Positions 24,613 through 32,531 of a stretch of 64,000 bases of DNA are shown piece by piece. Position 1 is the first letter of the stretch, and every line of letters begins with the position of its first letter. Location: positions 142,328 to 206,327 of the forward strand of contig NZ_BMYO01000009.1 of the NCBI RefSeq assembly GCF_014652315.1. Direction: 5' to 3'. The stretch comes from Jeongeupia chitinilytica. GTDB lineage: Bacteria > Pseudomonadota > Gammaproteobacteria > Burkholderiales > Chitinibacteraceae. The notes beneath the pieces are model-generated. The model had not been told where the DNA came from. It saw only the letters and a list, made by a program, of their open reading frames with translations, and ran no database searches. A program made the translations under genes and the position numbers.

Positions 24613-25493
24613 TGCGTTTCCTCCCGGGTCGCACCGGCGACCAGTTCGACGAAGGCCTGTGCCGCCGGCGTCGGCTGGCGGGCCCAGATGCAGTAGACGC
24701 GCCGGGCCGGCGCGTCGCGCACCGGCACCACGCACACGCCGCTCAGCCCGGCGGCCGAGCTCGCCGGCACCATGCCGATGGCGAGTCCCTGACGGACGAA
24801 GCGCTCGAGCAGCGCAATGTGGTCGATCTCGAAGCCGACATGACGGGCAAGCCCGGCACGGGCGAACGCCTCGTCGGTCTGGCGCCGGGCGCTGCTGCCG
24901 GCACGGTAGTCGACCCAGTGCTCGCCGGCGATGTCCTGCAGGTCGAGCCGCGGCCGCGACGCCAGCGCATGCGCCAGCGGCAACACGGCCACCAGCGCCT
25001 CGTCGCACAGCTGCAGCGCGTTCAGGCCGGTAATCTCCTCGCCGGGCCACAGGCCGATGAAGGCCGCATCGGCGCGGTACTCGCGCACGTCGGCCAGCAT
25101 GACCTCGCTCATGCCGGAATTGAGCCGGATGTCGACCTGCGGATGGCGACGGTGGAATTCGGCCAGCAGTGCCACGGCGTCGGGTGCATTGAGTGCCGAA
25201 ATCACCGAGACGGCCAGGCTGCCGCGGATCTGCCCGGTCGCGGCGGCGACTTCGTCGCGGACGCGCTGCGCATCGTGCAGCAACTGCCGGGCTGCGGGCA
25301 GGAAGGCGCGGCCGGCCGGCGTCAGCTGCACCCGGCGCGAGGTGCGCTCGAACAGCGGCGCACCGAGCTCGTCCTCGAGCCGGGCAATCTGGTGGCTCAA
25401 CGCCGACTGCACCGTGTGGCAGGCCTCGGCCGCGCGGGTGAAATGTTCGGTCTCGGCGACGGCAACGGCGTATTCGATCTGGCGCAGATTCAT
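24609..25493 (-). CDS. LysR-family transcriptional regulator
   Basis: 294 residues, typical LysR length. The winged helix-turn-helix is at the N-terminus (NLRQIEYAVAVAETEHFTRA, then ALSHQIARLEDELGAPLFER), with a periplasmic-binding-like effector domain from about residue 90. It is divergent from an MFS transporter across an 83-base gap that contains an inverted repeat, the usual arrangement for LysR control of the neighbour. The stop overlaps the cobU start, an unexpected partner. Confidence 0.9.
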   Translation of the reverse strand: MNLRQIEYAVAVAETEHFTRAAEACHTVQSALSHQIARLEDELGAPLFERTSRRVQLTPAGRAFLPAARQLLHDAQRVRDEVAAATGQIRGSLAVSVISALNAPDAVALLAEFHRRHPQVDIRLNSGMSEVMLADVREYRADAAFIGLWPGEEITGLNALQLCDEALVAVLPLAHALASRPRLDLQDIAGEHWVDYRAGSSARRQTDEAFARAGLARHVGFEIDHIALLERFVRQGLAIGMVPASSAAGLSGVCVVPVRDAPARRVYCIWARQPTPAAQAFVELVAGATREETQ

Positions 25494-25508
25494 TGCATGA
25501 CAAAAATC

Positions 25509-25521
25509 GATCAATTTGATC
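25509..25521. promoter_or_regulatory. LysR-type operator between regulator and MFS gene
   Basis: GATCAA-T-TTGATC is a perfect 13-base inverted repeat in the divergent promoter gap. It is AT-rich and contains the T-N-A spacing seen in LysR sites. A second, shorter repeat, CCAGT (25551-25555) facing ACTGG (25561-25565), lies nearer the MFS start. TTGGCG (25533) and TGATAC (25557) could be -35 and -10 of the MFS promoter, spaced 18 bases. Confidence 0.6.
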
Positions 25522-25594
25522 AAAACAATACATTGGCGTGATTGAAGATGCCAGTGTGATACTGGTTGCCAATTGAATGATTCAGGATGAAACC

Positions 25595-26776
25595 ATGACC
25601 CCACATGCCCGCCTGACGCCGGGGCTGGTCGCGCTGATGGCGTTCGCCACCGGCCTGGCCGTCGCCAGCAACTATTACGCCCAGCCGCTGCTGCACACGC
25701 TGTCGGAAACCTTCGGCGTATCGGTCGGCCTTGCCGGCTTCATCGTCACCGCCGCCCAGCTCGGCTACGCGATCGGCCTGGTGCTGCTGGTGCCGCTGGG
25801 TGACCTGCTCGAGCGGCGCGGACTGATCGTGTCGATGACCCTGCTCGGCGCGGTCGGGCTGATGATTACCGCCAGCGCGCAGCACATCGGCATGGTGCTG
25901 TTCGGCACCGCGCTGACGGCGCTGTTCTCGGTGGTGGCGCAGGTGCTGCTGCCGTTTGCGGCGACACTGGCGGCACCCGAACAGCGCGGCCGGGTCGTCG
26001 GCACCATCATGAGCGGGCTGCTGCTCGGCATCCTGCTGGCGCGGACCGTCGCCGGCGTGCTCGCCGGCATCGGCAGCTGGCGCACCGTGTACTGGGTTGC
26101 CGCACCGCTCTTGGTGCTGACGGCGCTGGCGCTGTGGCGCGCGCTGCCCAAACACCACGAGAACGCGGCCCTGCCCTACCCGCAGCTGCTCGCGTCGGTG
26201 TTCCGGCTGTTCGCCGAAGAACCGGTGCTGCGACTGCGCGCACTGCTCGGCGCGCTGTCGTTCACGATCTTCAGCGTGCTCTGGACGCCGATGGCCTTCC
26301 TGCTGTCGGGTGCGCCCTATCACTATTCCGACGTGAGCATCGGCCTGTTCGGCCTCGTCGGCGCCGCCGGTGCGCTCGCCGCCACGCAGGCCGGACGACT
26401 GGCCGACCGCGGTCGCGGCGACCACGCCACGCTGTACGGACTCGCACTGCTGCTGCTGTCGTGGTTGCCGATCGCCTTTGCCGAATCGTCGGTCATCGCC
26501 TTCATCATCGGCATCCTCGTGCTCGACCTGGCGGTCCAGGCGGTGCACGTCAGCAACCAGAGCGCCATCTACCGGTTGCGTCCGGAAGCGCGCAGCCGGC
26601 TGACGTCGGCATACATGACCTGCTACTTCATCGGCGGTGCCAGCGGCTCGCTGCTGTCGGCCTGGGCCTACGCGCACAGCGGCTGGACCGGCGTCGTCGT
26701 GCTCGGCACCGCGCTGAGCGCCAGTGCGCTGGCGGTCTGGCTGCTGGCGGCACGGCGTGCACCGGTCGCTGCCTGA
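25595..26776 (+). CDS. Major facilitator superfamily transporter (DHA1-like)
   Basis: 393 residues from the ATG at 25595, with 12 predicted helices. The MFS signature GDLLERRGLI lies between helices 2 and 3 near residue 65. ASNYYAQPLLHTL in helix 1 and GRVVGTIMSGLLLGILLART near 130 resemble drug or metabolite exporters of the DHA1 group. AGGATG is eight bases before the chosen ATG; one at 25577 adds six residues. The substrate is unknown. Control by the divergent LysR protein is likely. Confidence 0.88.
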   Translation: MTPHARLTPGLVALMAFATGLAVASNYYAQPLLHTLSETFGVSVGLAGFIVTAAQLGYAIGLVLLVPLGDLLERRGLIVSMTLLGAVGLMITASAQHIGMVLFGTALTALFSVVAQVLLPFAATLAAPEQRGRVVGTIMSGLLLGILLARTVAGVLAGIGSWRTVYWVAAPLLVLTALALWRALPKHHENAALPYPQLLASVFRLFAEEPVLRLRALLGALSFTIFSVLWTPMAFLLSGAPYHYSDVSIGLFGLVGAAGALAATQAGRLADRGRGDHATLYGLALLLLSWLPIAFAESSVIAFIIGILVLDLAVQAVHVSNQSAIYRLRPEARSRLTSAYMTCYFIGGASGSLLSAWAYAHSGWTGVVVLGTALSASALAVWLLAARRAPVAA

Positions 26777-26797
26777 CCGTTCTGCACTGCAAATGAA

Positions 26798-26823
26798 AAA
26801 CGGCGGCCCGAGGGTCGCCGTTT
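26798..26823. terminator. Strong terminator between MFS gene and chitinase gene
   Basis: AAACGGCGGCCC (26798-26809) pairs with GGGTCGCCGTTT (26812-26823), with one G-T pair and a two-base loop. The A-rich run just left of it gives a T-run for leftward transcripts, so it mainly ends the chitinase gene. It may also stop the MFS transcript. Confidence 0.85.
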
Positions 26824-26842
26824 GCACGTCCGCCGCAGCGGA

Positions 26843-28804
26843 TCACTTGGTGTTGTCGATCACCACCTGGCCGTTGTACTTCACCTGGCCACGGAACATG
26901 TAGTCGACGCACTGCTTGTAGTCGCCCGGGTTGGCCAGCGAGAACGGCATCTGGTAGTCGACCAGCTGGCACGCCCACGACACGCCGCCCGGGTTGTTGG
27001 CGTTGTAGCCCCAGTTCTTGTCGAGGTAGGTCTTGGTCGCCGCCGCCGAGCCCGACTGGAAGCCCTTCATCGCCGCGCAACCGAGCTGCTCGCTGGCCGG
27101 CACCGGCACGCCCAGTTCCGAAGCAAACGATCGGTACGCCGCGATCCGGTTCTGCACCTGCGACTTCTCGGCACCACCGCCACCGCACTCGATCCCGCCG
27201 TTGATGATGAACACCGTGGCACCGAAGCCCGGGCTCATGTTGTTGGCGACGTCGACCGCGTTCGGCTGCCAGGTACCGTCGACGACCCAGGTCATCGGCG
27301 GCTTCGGCGATTGCGGGTAGACCGCGAACCAGATTGCCGAGGCGAAGTTCAACCAGGTGTCGGCAACGCGGCCCGGATTGTCGAGCAGCACGTTGACGTC
27401 ACCGTACAGCGACTTGCTGAACGGGCCGTAGTTGTAGTTCCACGACAGCTGCTTCGAACCGCGGCCGAAATAGTCGATCGTCTGGCCCGACGCGTTCTGC
27501 GAGCACGGATAGAAGACCGAGAAGATCGAGCTGCCGGCACCGCGGAAGCAGTCCTGGTACGCGCCGACCGCCGAGCCTTCGTTGTAGCCGTTCTCGCGCA
27601 GGTACCACAGCGCCTGCTTGTACGACGGAATCGCGGTGTTCTGGTCCATCGTCGCCAGCACCGGGTTGTTCTGCGCCGGGTAGGTGCGCGCGGTCGCCGG
27701 GGTCAGCGCCGGCCAGTTGGCACCGGTTTCCTGGACGAAGTGGGCGAACGACGTCGCCAGCAGCTTCTTGCAGATCGCATCGCTGTCGCGGCCGTCGCTG
27801 TAGGTCGCGCAGTACGCCGGGAACTTGGCGACGCCACGGAGGAAGTTCACGTAGGTGTAGGCGACGTTGCGCACCGGGAAGAACGAATCGAACTTCGCTT
27901 CGCCGAGTACGCGCTCGACACGCTGGACGTTGGCCGGATTGGCGGCGCGGCCCGGCACGACGGCTTCGACTTCGGAGTCCGGCAGCACGGCCAGCGCGGC
28001 ACGGATGCGGGCGATCGCGGCCGAATCGGTACCGGCTTGCGACGCCAGCGCGTTCTCGGCGGCGGTGAACTGCGCATCGGTCGGATAACCGGCCGGGGCG
28101 GCGATGAAAGTCACCTGCGGCTTGTACGACGCCGGTGCAGGCGTCGGCGCGGGCGTCGGTGCAGGCGTCGGTGCAGGCGTCGGTGCAGGCGTCGGTGCAG
28201 GCGTCGGTGCCGGCGTCGGTGCAGGCGTCGGTGCAGGCGTCGGTGCAGGGGTCGGCGTGCCGGAGCAGGCGCCGAGATCGGTCCACGGCTGGCCTTCGCC
28301 GGTGCTGCTCGACGGTACGTTGCCTTGCGTCCACCACTTGGCCGAGTAGTTGCGGCCGTTGTAGCTCACGGTCGCACCGCCGTTGTAGGCGGTGCCGGCG
28401 TTCCAGGCTGCGGCAGTGCAGCTGCCGGCCGGGGTCGGCGCGGGGGTCGGCGCGGGGGTCGGTGCAGGCGTCGGTACAGGCGTCGGAGCCGGGGTCGGCG
28501 CAGGGGTTGGCGCAGGGGTCGGAGCCGGGGTCGGCGCAGGCGTCGGGGTCGGAGCCGGGGTCGGCACAGGCGTCGGGGTCGGCGTGCCGCTGCCGACCTT
28601 CTTCCACAAGGTCGGCGTCGATGCCGGGTTCCAGTTGGCGCCCACGTAGGCGGTATGGGTCACCAGCGCCTGATAGTCGCTACCGCTGTAAGACACGTAC
28701 GTGCCGGCGCTGTAAGTCTGGCCTTCCTGCCATGCCGGGTAGGCGGCATAGGCCTGCGCCGTGGCGACGACCGCAAGCGCGGCCGCAATACGGTTGAATT
28801 GCAT
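26843..28804 (-). CDS. Secreted modular chitinase, glycoside hydrolase family 19
   Basis: 653 residues. The signal peptide ends near AYA-AYPAW. A first chitin-binding module of the CBM5/12 type spans about 22-72, a proline-threonine linker 73-125, a second module (SCTAAAWNAGTAYNGG to DLGAC) about 126-180, a second linker 182-225, and the GH19 catalytic domain 230-653. The catalytic part has FAHFVQETGAN with the likely acid Glu, YFGRGSKQLSWNYNYGPFS and INGGIECGGG. It degrades chitin outside the cell. GGAGACG precedes the ATG; an ATG three codons upstream is possible. Confidence 0.92.
   Translation of the reverse strand: MQFNRIAAALAVVATAQAYAAYPAWQEGQTYSAGTYVSYSGSDYQALVTHTAYVGANWNPASTPTLWKKVGSGTPTPTPVPTPAPTPTPAPTPAPTPAPTPAPTPAPTPVPTPAPTPAPTPAPTPAGSCTAAAWNAGTAYNGGATVSYNGRNYSAKWWTQGNVPSSSTGEGQPWTDLGACSGTPTPAPTPAPTPAPTPAPTPAPTPAPTPAPTPAPTPAPTPAPASYKPQVTFIAAPAGYPTDAQFTAAENALASQAGTDSAAIARIRAALAVLPDSEVEAVVPGRAANPANVQRVERVLGEAKFDSFFPVRNVAYTYVNFLRGVAKFPAYCATYSDGRDSDAICKKLLATSFAHFVQETGANWPALTPATARTYPAQNNPVLATMDQNTAIPSYKQALWYLRENGYNEGSAVGAYQDCFRGAGSSIFSVFYPCSQNASGQTIDYFGRGSKQLSWNYNYGPFSKSLYGDVNVLLDNPGRVADTWLNFASAIWFAVYPQSPKPPMTWVVDGTWQPNAVDVANNMSPGFGATVFIINGGIECGGGGAEKSQVQNRIAAYRSFASELGVPVPASEQLGCAAMKGFQSGSAAATKTYLDKNWGYNANNPGGVSWACQLVDYQMPFSLANPGDYKQCVDYMFRGQVKYNGQVVIDNTK
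28133..28258 (-). repeat. 12-base tandem repeats encoding chitinase linker 2
   Basis: About ten near-identical copies of a 12-base unit (GGTGCAGGCGTC on the plus strand) encode the repeating Ala-Pro-Thr-Pro linker between the second chitin-binding module and the catalytic domain. Copies are nearly exact, so the tract should be prone to length change by slippage. Confidence 0.9.
28431..28586 (-). repeat. Tandem repeats encoding chitinase linker 1
   Basis: A second tract of about 13 related 12-base and 6-base units (GGGGTCGGCGCG and variants on the plus strand) encodes the Pro-Thr/Ala-Pro linker between the two chitin-binding modules. It is less uniform than the other tract. Confidence 0.85.
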
Positions 28805-28900
28805 CGTCTCCATCCTCTTGTCTGGGCGCCGCTCGTACGGCGGCATGCCGGCGAGCATATGCGCAGGCGGAGGACGAAACGCTCGTCGCTGACAACCGGC

Positions 28901-29629
28901 CTAGTCGGTCCCAATGCGCTGTAAGGTACCCAGCGAAGCTTGTGCGGTGCGGCATGCGTCCGAAACGAACAGCTCGCCGGCGCAGGGCAGACAGTAGAAG
29001 GCATGGGCGCCGTCGTCCCAGTCGAAGCCGAGCAGCGTGGCGTGCAGATAGCCGCGGTCGGCCGCGCTGCCGCCGTAGCGGCTGTCACCGAGGATCGGCG
29101 CCGAGATGCTTTTCATCGCCACGCGCAACTGGTGGGTGCGGCCGGTGTAGGGCTTGAGCGCAAACAGGCGCAGCCCGGGCACGACGCTGGCACTGACAAA
29201 GCGGGTTCTGGCGAACAGCGCATCCTCGCGCGTCAGCCGCCAGTTGCCGCCGCGCCCGGCGGCCATGCCGCCCCGGATCTCGCCCTGCTTCTTCGCCGGC
29301 TTGCGGTCGGACAATGCCAGATACAGCTTGTCCATCTCGCGCGCGGCAAAGCGCTCGCCGAACGCGCTGGCCGCATCGTTTGAAGTCGCCAGCACGATCA
29401 GCCCCGAAGTGATCGCGTCGAGCCGGTGCACCGGCCACAGCGCCGCGCCATACAGATCGCGAACACACTCGACCAGACCGGGAACGTCACCATCGCGGTG
29501 AAAGTGCAGGCCGGGCGGCTTGTAGGCGACGATGAAATCGGCCGCCGCGTGCAGCACGGCCGGTTGCCACGGATCGGGCGGGGTCAGGGCAGTCGGTCCG
29601 GCTTCGGCCGGTTCGTTGGCAGGGTTCAC
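28901..29629 (-). CDS. RluA-family pseudouridine synthase
   Basis: 242 residues from a GTG start. The catalytic motif is PVHRLDAITSGLIVLA near residue 68, with the essential Asp in HRLD. FIVAYKPPGLHFH near 35 and KPYTGRTHQLRVAMKSISAPILGD near 160 are family landmarks. No S4 domain is present. It would isomerise a uridine in rRNA or tRNA. No ATG is available near the expected start; the GTG has GCGAG eight bases upstream. It is divergent from rlmH, which also modifies the ribosome. Confidence 0.88.
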   Translation of the reverse strand: MNPANEPAEAGPTALTPPDPWQPAVLHAAADFIVAYKPPGLHFHRDGDVPGLVECVRDLYGAALWPVHRLDAITSGLIVLATSNDAASAFGERFAAREMDKLYLALSDRKPAKKQGEIRGGMAAGRGGNWRLTREDALFARTRFVSASVVPGLRLFALKPYTGRTHQLRVAMKSISAPILGDSRYGGSAADRGYLHATLLGFDWDDGAHAFYCLPCAGELFVSDACRTAQASLGTLQRIGTD

Positions 29630-29683
29630 CGGCGGGCACTCGCAAGGCGTAAAATCGGCCCATTTTACCGGCGGAACACGGCC

Positions 29684-30154
29684 ATGAAGCTCATCATCAT
29701 CGCGGTCGGCCACAAGATGCCCGGCTGGATCGAGGACGGATTCGGCGAATACCAGAAGCGGCTGCCGCGCGAGTTCGCGCTGCAGCTGGTCGAACTCAAG
29801 CCCGACAAGCGCGCTGGCAGCAAGACCCCGCAGCAGGTGATGGCCGAGGAAGCCGAGCGCATCCTCGCCGCGATTCCGCAGGGTGCGCGCGTGCTGGCGA
29901 TGGACGAGCGCGGCGCCAACTGGACGACGATGGCACTGGCCGAGAAGATGAAGGCGTGGCACGTCGACGGCCGCGACACGGTGTTCATCATCGGCGGCAC
30001 CGACGGCCTCGACCCCAGCGTCAAGCAGCGCGCCGACCAGTTGCTGCAATTGTCGGCAATGACGCTGCCGCACGGCATGGTGCGCGTGCTGCTGGCCGAG
30101 CAGCTGTACCGCGCCTATTCGATCCTGCACAACCATCCCTACCACCGGGAATAA
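29684..30154 (+). CDS. rlmH: 23S rRNA (pseudouridine-1915-N3)-methyltransferase RlmH
   Basis: 156 residues, the standard length. It is a SPOUT methyltransferase that methylates pseudouridine 1915 in helix 69. MKLIIIAVGHKMPGWI opens the protein, VFIIGGTDGLDPSV near residue 104 forms the SAM-binding knot, and the invariant C-terminus LYRAYSILHNHPYHRE is present. It is divergent from the pseudouridine synthase gene, although the site it methylates is normally made by RluD. Confidence 0.97.
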   Translation: MKLIIIAVGHKMPGWIEDGFGEYQKRLPREFALQLVELKPDKRAGSKTPQQVMAEEAERILAAIPQGARVLAMDERGANWTTMALAEKMKAWHVDGRDTVFIIGGTDGLDPSVKQRADQLLQLSAMTLPHGMVRVLLAEQLYRAYSILHNHPYHRE

Positions 30155-30265
30155 GGCACGCCGACAGCAATCCGGTTCATCCGGTCACGGAATCGGCACG
30201 CGGAATACCGCGGGCAATTGGCGCCCCATACAAAACGCCGTACAAACCGGATCGACCCGTGCAAA

Positions 30266-30296
30266 GCCGCGACCGGACTTAATATCCGGCCGCGGC
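30266..30296. terminator. Hairpin between convergent rlmH and crystallin-like gene
   Basis: GCCGCG-A-CCGG (30266-30276) pairs with CCGG-C-CGCGGC (30286-30296) around a nine-base AT loop. There is no clear T-run on either side, so it may be a weak or factor-assisted terminator for the two convergent genes. Confidence 0.45.
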
Positions 30297-30325
30297 AATT
30301 GTCTGACACAATCGGCCAATCGCCG

Positions 30326-30700
30326 CTATTCCAGATAGTCGATCATGATTCTGGAAATCTTGCCGTCCAGGCCATTGACGTATTTCGTCGTAACAACGAC
30401 ATTGCCGTTGTCGTAATTGCCGCTGCTATTGAAGCTCGGCACGACAACCGTGCCGGAAATCGGTCCCTTGATCAGGATCTTCGACCAGTCGTCGCCTTCG
30501 CTGGCCGACGGGCTGTCGTAAACCTTGATCAGCGTCATGCCCGGAATGCTTTCGAGCTTCATCGACCGGGCCTCGTCGTTCGAGAAACCCTGATCGCCGT
30601 TCTTGCAGTCGATACTGTAACTCCGGCCACCGCTCAGCGTATTGCCGACCTGATCCTGCGTTGCGCCATTGCCTTCCCAGAAAGTGATTCTGCCACTCAT
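30326..30700 (-). CDS. Small beta/gamma-crystallin-like protein
   Basis: 124 residues. RITFWEGNGATQDQVG at the start, SNDEARSMKLESIP near residue 44, IKVYDSPSASEGDDWSKI near 64 and GLDGKISRI at the end resemble small bacterial beta/gamma-crystallin-type proteins, which often bind calcium. I recognise this by pattern only. There is no signal peptide or membrane helix. GGAG is six bases before the ATG. Base composition is lower in GC than its neighbours, and AT-rich flanks on both sides suggest acquired DNA. Function is unknown. Confidence 0.7.
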   Translation of the reverse strand: MSGRITFWEGNGATQDQVGNTLSGGRSYSIDCKNGDQGFSNDEARSMKLESIPGMTLIKVYDSPSASEGDDWSKILIKGPISGTVVVPSFNSSGNYDNGNVVVTTKYVNGLDGKISRIMIDYLE

Positions 30701-30954
30701 GACGATCTCCAATCGAGTCAATCAAGATGCACGGTTCGAATGGCCGGACAATGCCCGGTCAATTCCCGGCAAAACCACTCTAGTACACGACCCGGCGAAT
30801 GCCATTCGGCATCAATTGGTATTGCCCTGCCAATTATCGGAAATGAATCATCCATCAATTGAGAAGCCCATTCTAACTTTCAAATATAATTGCGTTCGAA
30901 AGTTTGCTACCATCGGCCCGCCCGCACCTCCCCCGCGCCGCCCTCAGGAACCGC

Positions 30955-31545
30955 ATGACCGACCTCTACCTCGCCTCCGGCAGCCCGCGCCGCCGTGAAC
31001 TCCTCGGCCACACCGGCGTGACGTTCGAGCGCATCGGCGCCGAGATCGACGAAACCCCGCTCGACGGCGAGAACCCGCACGATTACGTCCGGCGGCTGGC
31101 CGCAGCCAAGGCCGAGGCCGGCTGGGCGGCGATGCTGGCGCAGGGGCTCGCCCCGCGACCGGTACTGGCGGCCGACACCACGGTCGCACTCGGCAACGCC
31201 ATCCTCGGCAAGCCGGCCGATGCCGCCGATGCGACACGGATGCTGAAGCTGCTGTCGGGCACCACGCACGACGTGCTCACCGGCGTCGGGCTGCGCACCG
31301 GCGCGGGCGTCGACGTGATCGTCTCGGCCAGCCGGGTGACCTTCATGACGCTGAACGACGCGCAGATCGCCCGGTATGTGGAAAGCGGCGAGCCGATGGA
31401 CAAGGCCGGCGCCTACGGCATCCAGGGGCTGGGCGGACTGTTCGTCGCCGACCTGGCCGGCAGCTTCACCGGTGTCGTCGGCCTGCCGCTGCACGACACG
31501 GCACTGCTGCTCGGCCGTCACGGCCTGGGGCATCTGGCCGGCTGA
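30955..31545 (+). CDS. yhdE: Maf-family nucleotide pyrophosphatase (YhdE type)
   Basis: 196 residues. The Maf opening LYLASGSPRRRELL, then VLAADTTVALGNAILGKP near residue 68 and KAGAYGIQGLGGLFV near 145 are all characteristic. The family hydrolyses non-canonical or dTTP/UTP nucleotides to monophosphates; the YhdE branch prefers dTTP/UTP. The ATG is supported by CAGGAACC just upstream. It converges with the pseudouridine synthase gene across a terminator. Confidence 0.92.
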   Translation: MTDLYLASGSPRRRELLGHTGVTFERIGAEIDETPLDGENPHDYVRRLAAAKAEAGWAAMLAQGLAPRPVLAADTTVALGNAILGKPADAADATRMLKLLSGTTHDVLTGVGLRTGAGVDVIVSASRVTFMTLNDAQIARYVESGEPMDKAGAYGIQGLGGLFVADLAGSFTGVVGLPLHDTALLLGRHGLGHLAG

Positions 31546-31567
31546 GCCTCCACGCACGGTACGGACG

Positions 31568-31594
31568 AAAAAAGGGCGACCCGGTAGGTCGCCC
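31568..31594 (-). terminator. Terminator of the S4/RsuA-like gene
   Basis: On the minus strand, GGGCGACC (31594-31587) and GGTCGCCC (31581-31574) form a perfect 8-base stem with a five-base loop, followed by six T residues. It lies 43 bases past the pseudouridine synthase stop. Confidence 0.88.
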
Positions 31595-31636
31595 GCAACT
31601 CTGCTCAACACAACGTCCCGCTGTGTTCGTCAGCGC

Positions 31637-32404
31637 TTAACGCGCCGGCCGGCCTTTGGTTGACACGGTCAGCATCGCCACTTCGGCCTCGGTCAGCATC
31701 CGCCACCGGCCCTTGGCGGTGTCGCCCAGCTGCAGTGTGCCGATCGCGACACGCATCAGCCGCAGCGTGCCGACGCCATGTGCCTCGAGCAACCGCCGGA
31801 TGTGCCGGTTCCGACCTTCGTCGAGCACGACCTCGAGCCAGGCGTGCTTCTCGCCGCTGCGCAGCACGTCAACACGTTTCGCGACCAGCTTCTCGCCCTT
31901 GTCGACGATGCCGGCACGCATCGCTGCCAGCAGCGCCTCGTCCGGCAGCCGGTCGATCTGCACGTGATAGGTCTTGTCGAGGTGCGACGCCGGATCGGTC
32001 AGTCCGGCCGCCCAGCCGGTGTCGTTGCTGAACAGCAGCAGCCCCTCGCTGGCCTTGTCGAGCCGGCCGACCGGGCCGAGCCAAGGCAGCGCGGCACCCT
32101 CGAAACACCGGTAGACCGTGTCGCGGCCCGCCTCGTCCGCCGCGGTGGTGACAAGGCCGCGCGGCTTGTTCAGCATCAGGTAGACGTGCTGCCTGGCCGC
32201 GACCTGCCGGCCGTCGACGCGCAACTCGTCGTCGGCACGCACGCGCTGCTCGGGGTCGGTGACGATCCTGCGGTTCACCGAGACCCGCTTCTCGAGCACC
32301 AGCGCTTCGGCCTGGCTGCGCGAGCAGAAGCCGAGCTTGGACAAGGTGCGGGCCAGACCGAAGGTCGGGACGGGAACGGAACGTGGCTTGATCGGGGCAG
32401 GCAT
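31637..32404 (-). CDS. RsuA/RluB/E/F-family rRNA pseudouridine synthase with S4 domain
   Basis: 255 residues. An S4 RNA-binding domain lies at about 15-65 (RTLSKLGFCSRSQAEALV, SVNRRIVTDP). The catalytic domain has YLMLNKPRGLVTT near residue 75 and PVGRLDKASEGLLLFSND near 108, with the catalytic Asp in GRLD. EGRNRHIRRLLEAHG near 200 is typical. The exact target uridine cannot be assigned, so no symbol is given. A longer frame adds 32 residues without a ribosome site. Confidence 0.9.
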   Translation of the reverse strand: MPAPIKPRSVPVPTFGLARTLSKLGFCSRSQAEALVLEKRVSVNRRIVTDPEQRVRADDELRVDGRQVAARQHVYLMLNKPRGLVTTAADEAGRDTVYRCFEGAALPWLGPVGRLDKASEGLLLFSNDTGWAAGLTDPASHLDKTYHVQIDRLPDEALLAAMRAGIVDKGEKLVAKRVDVLRSGEKHAWLEVVLDEGRNRHIRRLLEAHGVGTLRLMRVAIGTLQLGDTAKGRWRMLTEAEVAMLTVSTKGRPAR

Positions 32405-32531
32405 GGGGCAGGCGCGCGAAGCGCCGGTCGGCAAGGCAGGAAAATGCGAACGGTAACACGGCGGCGGAACGGCATGGATAGCGCGCGAGGCACCGGCCAC
32501 GACCGCAGGAGTCCGGCCGCCGGCAGCGGTC

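Noticed and set aside
28133..28586. Tandem repeats that might look like a CRISPR array
   Set aside because: Units are 12 bases, contiguous without spacers, in frame, and encode Pro-Thr linkers of the chitinase.
26822..28924. 700-residue rightward frame across the chitinase
   Set aside because: It is antisense to a clear GH19 gene, is Arg/Gly-rich, and its repeats are mirror images of the linker coding sequence.
30218..30862. Rightward frame opposite the crystallin-like gene
   Set aside because: No ribosome site and no family features; the leftward gene has both a ribosome site and recognisable motifs.
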